Assembly (NCBI GenBank): GCA_027621615.1
Contig: JAQCBC010000015.1
Location: 1 to 11,305, forward strand
Reading direction: 5' to 3'
DNA: 11,305 nucleotides
Source: a bacterium
Lineage (GTDB): Bacteria > Margulisbacteria > Marinamargulisbacteria > UBA6595
Shown here: piece after piece, positions 7,408 through 11,305 of the stretch
Layout: each line of letters opens with the position of its first letter
Numbering within the stretch: position 1 is the first letter of the stretch
Made by a program: the position numbers and the translations under genes
Notes under the pieces: generated by a model
What the model saw: only the letters and a program-made list of their open reading frames with translations
Told to the model about the DNA's origin: nothing
The model's database searches: none

Positions 7408-9029
7408 TACAAAGCTGCGTTGAGGTCGTGTTGAACCGGGGCTGTTTGGCTGAGCATATGAACCACTTCGGCCTCGGTAATGGGTCGGTTTAAATGAAAC
7501 TGGGCATTCGCCCGGACAATATTTTTCGCCAACAAGGTGGACAAATACGGCCGGAACCAATGCCCATTGGGGACATCGCGAAAGACGCTGTTGTCCATGC
7601 TTGATGTGCGATCGGGGGTATGGCCAATAAATTTGGCAATGGCGGCCCCAGCTTCTGCCCGTGTTAGCAGAGGGTTGGAGCCGGTGTCTGAAAACCATGG
7701 GGTTGTGTCGGTTGTTTTAGGCAAGCCGGTTGCCCATAAAAACAACGCTTTAAACTCGGCTCGGGTCATGGTTTGTGTGGGGGAAAACGTCCGAGGGGTT
7801 TCGAGTTTTCGAACATAGCGCAAGCGGCTAATGGTTCCGCTAATCCAATGGTTATTTAATTCGGGGTACCACGGGAAATAATAGGCCGTCATTGTTTTTT
7901 TAAACGGTCCTGTGGTAATCGTGATTGGCACGGGTCCGGGTTCAAATACGGATACGGCGATCTGACGGTGTCCCGATGCATCGGGTGTTAGCGTTGTTTG
8001 ATTAAACTGGAAGGGAGCCGCTGGGTTAACCGTTACCGATAAGGTGGTTGTTGGGGCATAGAGAATATCACCGTTTTGTAGGGAGTCCATGACAATCGTT
8101 GTGCGCGGGTGCGCCTGATAGGCTTGAATATTGGCCATAATTGTGGCCATGTCAGCCAATGGCGCTGCGGCATTGCGTTGGGCGTTAATGTGGGCTTGAA
8201 CGGCGGGAATTCGACCCAAAAGCGATAAAAATGTTTGGTAATCCAATTGCGCATTGCCATTTAACTGGGGGGTGTCCGGTAGTAATTGGTGCGTGTAGCC
8301 GATGCGAACAAACCGTGTGGTCCAGTCGTCCGGGTCAATGTCGCTATACGGCAGCGGGGCGGTGTCGGATTCGGATTCTAAATTTAAGGCTCGGACAACG
8401 GTAATAATGTATTCGAGTGTTGAAATTGGTTTTTCAGGGTGGAACCGACCATCCATGTATTTGCGCATAATTTCATTGGCCACGAGTTGATCAATGGCTG
8501 GCTTGGCCCAAGCATTTGCATCCACATCGGAATAGTCTGTGGGGGTTGGGGGTTGGGGGTCTTGCTGAAGAATGGCATGGCTGAAATAGGCCAATTCCGC
8601 CCGAGATACGGGCTGAAACAGGTTTTTTTGGGTCATGCTTTTGTGGATAAAGGGGCTGTTGAGGGTATACAAGTAGTTGGACCGTTGTGGGTCGTTTAAA
8701 CTGCCAATATCCGATGGACCGGGTAAGGCTACAACATGATGGTAGCTGTGCTGGGGTGCTTTTTCAGCATCCAAGAGGGTAATCACCAGTGTTTGGTTGC
8801 TGGGAATGGCAATGGGGTAGCGGTTGTAAAATTGGCCACTGGGTTGGACCTCGATGGGTTGTCCATTCACAAACACCGCTTCCTTAAAGGGCGTTTTTCC
8901 TTTAATCAAAATGTTGGTTTTAGCCGTTACTGTTGGGGCTTCACTGGGGCTGTAAATGGCAGATTCAGTGGCAAACACCCGTGTGGCGAATAGAATAATA
9001 CCCAGTCCGACAGTTGCAACGTGTTTCAT
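7407..9029 (-). CDS. Secreted SLH-domain surface protein with Ig-like segments
   Basis: A 540-residue exported protein. Residues 1-20 are a signal peptide ending in a probable Ala-X-Ala-type site (ATRVFA). Residues 30-104 form a beta-rich Ig-like domain. SLH-type repeats follow: FQPVSRAELAYFSHAIL (138-154), YSDVDANAWAKPAIDQLVA (166-184) with a PEKPISTLEYIITVVRAL block (198-215), and YSDIDPDDWTTRFVRIGY (228-245). A second beta-sandwich segment covers about 310-382. The C-terminus carries more SLH material: FSPTQTMTRAEFKALF (415-430), VFRDVPNGHWFRPYLSTLLA (482-501) and a closing PITEAEVVHML (516-526). SLH domains bind modified secondary cell-wall polymers or peptidoglycan, so the protein probably links wall and envelope surface. 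No C-terminal porin barrel is evident, unlike OmpM-type SLH proteins. ATG9029 is preferred over an upstream in-frame start at 9131 because it gives a clean signal peptide and an ATGA overlap with the PstS-like gene. Confidence 0.85.
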   Translation of the reverse strand: MKHVATVGLGIILFATRVFATESAIYSPSEAPTVTAKTNILIKGKTPFKEAVFVNGQPIEVQPSGQFYNRYPIAIPSNQTLVITLLDAEKAPQHSYHHVVALPGPSDIGSLNDPQRSNYLYTLNSPFIHKSMTQKNLFQPVSRAELAYFSHAILQQDPQPPTPTDYSDVDANAWAKPAIDQLVANEIMRKYMDGRFHPEKPISTLEYIITVVRALNLESESDTAPLPYSDIDPDDWTTRFVRIGYTHQLLPDTPQLNGNAQLDYQTFLSLLGRIPAVQAHINAQRNAAAPLADMATIMANIQAYQAHPRTTIVMDSLQNGDILYAPTTTLSVTVNPAAPFQFNQTTLTPDASGHRQIAVSVFEPGPVPITITTGPFKKTMTAYYFPWYPELNNHWISGTISRLRYVRKLETPRTFSPTQTMTRAEFKALFLWATGLPKTTDTTPWFSDTGSNPLLTRAEAGAAIAKFIGHTPDRTSSMDNSVFRDVPNGHWFRPYLSTLLAKNIVRANAQFHLNRPITEAEVVHMLSQTAPVQHDLNAAL

Positions 9030-9952
9030 TGAGAAATTTCCAGTTTTTTTAACCATTGGACCCGCTGCTGTTGGGGCAGGGGTGCATATTGGAATTGTTT
9101 GTGATAATACTGCCCCGTTTCTAACAACCATTGCGCTAACTGGCGGACCTCGGTTTGCTTGGCATCAAACACCAGCCAAGACAGCCCACTAATTGGGTAC
9201 GCATACGGAGAGTTTTCAGTTGTGGCCATGCCAATTACGTGGGGGTTTGGGATAATAAACGCCCCAACATTATTTTCAATGCGGGCAACTTTTAAGTGTT
9301 GGTCAACGGCATGGTTTAACCCTAAAAAACCCACACTGCCGATGGTTTCATCAATAAACCGAGCCATGGCGAGACTTCCGGGCAAGACGTGATTGCCCTG
9401 GAGGGAGTTGGCGTCCAAAAACTGGGTAAAAATGTAATAAGTTCCGCTTTTGGCGGGGCGTGTGCCCACTTGGATGGGCAGGTTGGGCATTAATTCGGGG
9501 GCGTTTAGTTCTGTAATGGCGGGGTCATTCCAATGGGTGATTTCACCGGAATAGATGGCTTTTAAAATCGCTTTATTTAGTTTTAAGTCGGGGTTTTTGG
9601 GTAAATTATAGGCAACAGCCACGCCACTGATGCTGATGGGTACGGCGATCCGGTTGGGGGCATTAAAGGTGGTTTCATCTGGGGTATCTGAGATCAAAAA
9701 ATCAACGGCATTGGCGTTAAACTTTGCTAAGCCGCTGCCGGATCCAATGGCTTCAAAAATAATGGATTTTCCAGTATTGTATTGGTATTCTCGAAATAGT
9801 TTTTTGAGCAACGGGTAGGGCAAGGTAGCCCCAGCACCGTGCAAATTGTTTTGAGCATAGCCGGTTGATGCAATCAGGAGTATACTAAACACGAGTACCA
9901 TGCAATTAAATGTAGGCAAAACAGACAAGCGATTGGGAAACAGGTTGCGCAT
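9026..9952 (-). CDS. PstS-like phosphate-binding periplasmic protein (stand-alone)
   Basis: A 308-residue exported solute-binding protein of the PstS family (phosphate ABC-transporter receptor). The signal peptide runs to about residue 33 (STGYAQ), and the mature protein opens with LHGAGATLPYPLLKKLF (37-53), the classic PstS start. Phosphate-contacting positions look retained: Thr43, the GSGSG loop (70-74), Asp89 in ISDTP, and Arg165 with Ser169-Gly170-Thr171. The usual R-x-D-G-S-G-T loop reads RPAKSGT, so the Asp-Gly pair is Ala-Lys. AIYSGEITHWNDPAI (132-146) is another strong family match. No pstC, pstA or pstB is in the window, so it may serve signalling, surface scavenging or a transporter encoded elsewhere. 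Start is uncertain: 9952 gives a basic n-region, 10015 and 9901 are also in frame. A TTGACA-17-CAAAAT promoter-like match lies just upstream. The gene overlaps the SLH gene by ATGA. Confidence 0.85.
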   Translation of the reverse strand: MRNLFPNRLSVLPTFNCMVLVFSILLIASTGYAQNNLHGAGATLPYPLLKKLFREYQYNTGKSIIFEAIGSGSGLAKFNANAVDFLISDTPDETTFNAPNRIAVPISISGVAVAYNLPKNPDLKLNKAILKAIYSGEITHWNDPAITELNAPELMPNLPIQVGTRPAKSGTYYIFTQFLDANSLQGNHVLPGSLAMARFIDETIGSVGFLGLNHAVDQHLKVARIENNVGAFIIPNPHVIGMATTENSPYAYPISGLSWLVFDAKQTEVRQLAQWLLETGQYYHKQFQYAPLPQQQRVQWLKKLEISQ

Positions 9953-10472
9953 AATCGTTGTACTATTTTGTGTGATTTGTGTGTCACTGTCAACCCCGAT
10001 TGTGGGGGCATCCATGCGGGGCGTTATTCAAAATTCGGTACGACCGATTGCGGTTTATGTGATTGATATTCAGACCGATCGGGTGGTGTCTGATGCTGTA
10101 ATTACCCAGCCGTCGGGGGTGTTTGATTTGGGTCCGTTGCAACCGGCGGCATATGCGGTGGTGTTTCGGGTTTCGTTTGATCCTCAATTTCCGTTGGATT
10201 ATGTGGAAGCGGTAGCCCCATCGGTGGCAGTTGTCCAGGATACGGACTTTGGGGCTGTTTCGTTAACATTTTCCAATGATTATACGGTATTTTCAGGTAT
10301 TGTGGATGCGTACTTGGGCTTAACGAATTTAGACAATTTAGATAATGTTGGTAGCATGGATGCATTCAACGATGCGGTGTATGTGGAGGATTGGCGCCAA
10401 CAACGCGATGTTAATTCGGTAGATTCCAACACAAATTCTGGCACGCCGTATGGCGCTGGTGGGATCTGGTAA
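9900..10472 (+). CDS. Small secreted protein with a carboxypeptidase-regulatory-like beta-sandwich
   Basis: I do not recognise a named family. The 190-residue product has a hydrophobic export segment, RIIVVLFCVICVSLSTPIVGA (residues 17-37, a signal peptide). Residues 39-125 resemble the carboxypeptidase-regulatory or Cna-B-like fold: MRGVIQNSVRPIAVYVIDIQ (39-58), then PSGVFDLGPLQPAAYAVVFR (71-90), with the typical small-variant 'G-F-L-L-P-Y' spacing. The remainder (130-190) is rich in Asp and Asn (LDNLDNVGSMDAFNDAV) and ends GTPYGAGGIW. It is probably periplasmic or surface-attached. The start is uncertain: ATG9900 gives a long charged n-region and overlaps the PstS-like gene by over 50 bases. 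TTG9945, preceded by GGGA, would give a compact signal peptide and an overlap of only 8. A TATACT at 9881-9886 could be its -10, but no matching -35 is seen. Codon use matches the neighbouring plus-strand genes, supporting a real gene. Confidence 0.65.
   Translation: MQLNVGKTDKRLGNRLRIIVVLFCVICVSLSTPIVGASMRGVIQNSVRPIAVYVIDIQTDRVVSDAVITQPSGVFDLGPLQPAAYAVVFRVSFDPQFPLDYVEAVAPSVAVVQDTDFGAVSLTFSNDYTVFSGIVDAYLGLTNLDNLDNVGSMDAFNDAVYVEDWRQQRDVNSVDSNTNSGTPYGAGGIW
9965..9993 (-). promoter_or_regulatory. Candidate promoter of the PstS-like / SLH / argS / tilS run
   Basis: On the minus strand TTGACA (9993-9988) is followed after 17 bases by CAAAAT (9970-9965), a four-of-six -10 match. Transcription would begin near 9958, leaving a very short leader before ATG9952 or about 55 bases before ATG9901. 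The site lies inside the 5' coding part of the divergent plus-strand gene. The -35 is perfect but the -10 is weak, so this is tentative. Confidence 0.35.
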
Positions 10473-10481
10473 TTAATTAAG

Positions 10482-10574
10482 CCCCTACCCCTAAGCCACT
10501 ACCCCTAAATCCCTAAGCCCCTAAGCCCCTAAGCCCCTAAATCCCTAAATCCCTAAGCCCCTAAATCCCCTAAA
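10482..10574. repeat. Tandem octamer array (CCCTAAGC / CCCTAAAT)
   Basis: Eight perfect 8-base units run from 10503 to 10566 in the order AAAT, AAGC, AAGC, AAGC, AAAT, AAAT, AAGC, AAAT (last four bases after CCCT sharing a two-base switch). Degenerate CCCCTA units precede it from 10482 and a CCCCTAAA follows to 10574. Only two unit types occur, differing in the final two bases. The minus strand reads as evenly spaced GGGG tracts. It begins shortly after the stop of the secreted-protein gene and ends in a small hairpin. Short tandem repeats of this style are known between genes in cyanobacteria; whether these are related is unknown. Confidence 0.9.
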
Positions 10575-10584
10575 GGGGACTTTT
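10566..10584 (+). terminator. Weak candidate terminator hairpin
   Basis: TCCCC-TAAA-GGGGA (10566-10579) forms a five-pair stem with a four-base loop, followed after one C by TTTT (10581-10584). The stem is short but G/C-rich and could end transcription of the gene stopping at 10472. The 5' arm is the last unit of the octamer array, so the hairpin may be incidental to the repeat. Confidence 0.35.
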
Positions 10585-10587
10585 AAT

Positions 10588-10616
10588 TCGATGGACAGGT
10601 TTAAAGTTCTCATCGA
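10588..10616. other. Inverted repeat of unknown role
   Basis: TCGATG (10588-10593) and CATCGA (10611-10616) are perfect complementary arms separated by 17 bases. They could be an operator or a weak stem in an RNA leader. They sit about 75 bases before the -35 of the next gene and just after the hairpin ending the octamer array. No protein-binding family can be named. Confidence 0.3.
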
Positions 10617-10687
10617 GGGGGCATTCTGTTTGTATGTATCAGCAATGGAGAGTGGTTGAATTAATCGGTCATGATTTGATTAAATCA

Positions 10688-10716
10688 TTGACATTTCAAT
10701 TTTTTTTGTGTATAAT
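10688..10716 (+). promoter_or_regulatory. Consensus sigma-70-type promoter of the coiled-coil gene
   Basis: TTGACA (10688-10693) and TATAAT (10711-10716) are both perfect matches with the optimal 17-base spacer, which contains a run of eight T bases. Transcription should start near 10723, about 48 bases before the ATG at 10771. It is the strongest promoter match in the window and implies high or constitutive expression unless repressed. Confidence 0.85.
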
Positions 10717-10743
10717 TTTGTGTAGCTGTATAATTAAGTGTAG
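10710..10743 (+). repeat. Duplicated 16-base promoter block
   Basis: GTATAATTTTGTGTAG (10710-10725) and GTATAATTAAGTGTAG (10728-10743) agree at 14 of 16 bases with an 18-base period. The second copy holds another TATAAT (10729-10734), and TTGTGT (10706-10711) lies exactly 17 bases before it. This could be a tandem second promoter or a pair of binding sites for a regulator. The second copy falls in the expected start and early leader region of the first promoter. Confidence 0.6.
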
Positions 10744-10756
10744 TAAAAATGTAGTT

Positions 10757-10764
10757 AGGGGGAG
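10757..10764 (+). promoter_or_regulatory. Strong ribosome-binding site deciding ATG10771
   Basis: AGGGGGAG ends six bases before ATG10771. It is the clearest Shine-Dalgarno sequence in the window, where most other starts rely on overlap with the preceding gene, and it fixes the start of the coiled-coil gene. Confidence 0.8.
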
Positions 10765-10770
10765 TAAATA

Positions 10771-11305
10771 ATGTCAATCGGTCCAATTCTACCAGGTAAT
10801 CAACTTAGACATCCAGTTAAGGCTACGGATCAGCTTCAAACTGTAAGACAAAACGATCGTTCATTGGTTCCAGCAGCTTGTATATCTGCACTTGGTGGAA
10901 TCGGCATTGTTTTTGCCGTACTAGGGGCTATAGCGGCTGGGGCTGCAGCGACATCACCGGCTATGGCTCTGTTAGCTATTTTTTTATGGTGTTTCGTTGG
11001 CGCAACGGTTGGTGGTGGAGTTGGTGGAGCTGTTGGTTGTTTAGCTGATTCTAAACAGACCGTTATGTCTTATCCTACAACTGGTAATCAGTTGGCAAGC
11101 GAAGCCGCCTCCGTCCAAACCGACGCTGCCGACGCCGACGCCGCTGGAACCGACAAAGCCCAACTTCAAGCCGAACTCGAAGGACTCCAAAAACAACTCA
11201 ACGACGCCCTCGCCGCCGCCAAAGCCGACGCCCAAGCCCTCCAAGCCAAAGCCGAACTCGAAGCCGCCCAAGCCAAACTCCAAGCCAAAGAGGACGCCGC
11301 CGAAG
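10771..11305 (+). CDS. Glycine-rich membrane protein with Ala/Gln/Glu coiled-coil tail (3' end outside window)
   Basis: I do not recognise a family. The frame is open from ATG10771 to the window edge (178 complete codons, no stop), so the protein is longer. Residues 1-32 are polar with no signal peptide. Residues 33-90 form a hydrophobic hairpin of two likely membrane helices (about 33-59 and 64-90), the second closing in the small-residue run GATVGGGVGGAVG (77-89), as in glycine-zipper segments. From about residue 110 the chain is almost only Ala, Gln, Glu, Asp, Lys and Leu, with phrases such as LQAELEGLQKQLNDALAAA (132-150), a predicted coiled coil. The nucleotide style changes at the same point: 1 of 18 Ala codons is GCC in residues 1-109, against 22 of 24 in 110-178. 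A consensus promoter and a strong ribosome-binding site precede it. It may be an envelope-spanning or cytoplasm-facing structural protein, but no function can be read from the sequence. Confidence 0.8.
   Translation, partial: MSIGPILPGNQLRHPVKATDQLQTVRQNDRSLVPAACISALGGIGIVFAVLGAIAAGAAATSPAMALLAIFLWCFVGATVGGGVGGAVGCLADSKQTVMSYPTTGNQLASEAASVQTDAADADAAGTDKAQLQAELEGLQKQLNDALAAAKADAQALQAKAELEAAQAKLQAKEDAAE

Noticed and set aside
7408..7698. A 97-codon N-terminal extension of argS in the same frame
   Set aside because: It lies inside the SLH gene, does not resemble the ArgRS N-terminal domain, and ATG7407 gives a family-like start with a TAATG junction.
10482..10574. CRISPR array or eukaryotic telomere contamination
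   Set aside because: Units are 8 bases with no spacers, so not CRISPR. CCCTAAA recalls plant telomeres, but the period is 8 rather than 7 and the array is flanked by bacterial genes on both sides.
11041..11283. A Gly-rich minus-strand open frame opposite the coiled-coil tail
   Set aside because: It is the reverse complement of GCC/CTC/CAA-type codons and has no start signals; the plus strand has promoter, ribosome-binding site and a coherent protein.
1..11305. tRNA, rRNA, transposase or phage integrase genes
   Set aside because: No cloverleaf, rRNA-like stretch, transposase motif or terminal inverted repeats with target duplications were seen on either strand.

Overview
The window reads as a chromosomal segment of a diderm (Gram-negative-type) bacterium of moderate GC content, packed very tightly with genes. 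The diderm call rests on a TonB-dependent outer-membrane receptor with its own ExbB, ExbD and TonB, and on signal peptides on several genes. An SLH-domain surface protein beside this TonB machinery points to one of the diderm lineages that tether the envelope with SLH proteins (Cyanobacteria-related, Margulisbacteria-like, Negativicutes-like or Synergistota-like). The exact phylum is inference and I hold it loosely.

Layout. Positions 1-45 hold the last codons of an upstream gene. It overlaps a membrane-anchored lytic transglycosylase (36-695, +), which overlaps by ATGA a glyoxalase-II-like metallo-beta-lactamase-fold hydrolase (692-1321, +). That gene ends tail-to-tail, with shared stop-codon bases, against a long minus-strand run. 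Read in the direction of transcription (right to left) the run is: PstS-like phosphate-binding protein (9952-9026), SLH-domain protein (9029-7407), arginyl-tRNA synthetase argS (7407-5875), short-form tRNA(Ile)-lysidine synthetase tilS (5872-4910), FecA-like TonB-dependent receptor (4838-2832), exbB, exbD and tonB (to 1318). Almost every junction is a 1-4 base overlap or a gap of 1-2 bases. The one real gap, about 70 bases before the receptor, carries a promoter with a Fur-box-like palindrome, so receptor-exbB-exbD-tonB is probably an iron-responsive unit within the longer run.

To the right (9900-10472, +) lies a divergent gene for a small secreted beta-sandwich protein of unknown function, whose 5' end overlaps that of the PstS-like gene. 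It is followed by about 300 non-coding bases. These contain a tandem octamer array (CCCTAAGC/CCCTAAAT) with G-quadruplex potential on the minus strand, two small hairpins, and a consensus sigma-70-type promoter with a duplicated -10 block.

That promoter drives the last gene (10771 to the window end, +), which is cut by the window edge. Its N-terminal part is a Gly/Ala-rich membrane segment with mixed, A/T-ending codons. At codon 110 it switches abruptly to an Ala/Gln/Glu/Lys coiled-coil tail written almost only in C- or A-ending codons. This composite gene and the octamer array before it are the least ordinary part of the window. The rest is recognisable envelope, iron-uptake and translation machinery in an unusual order.
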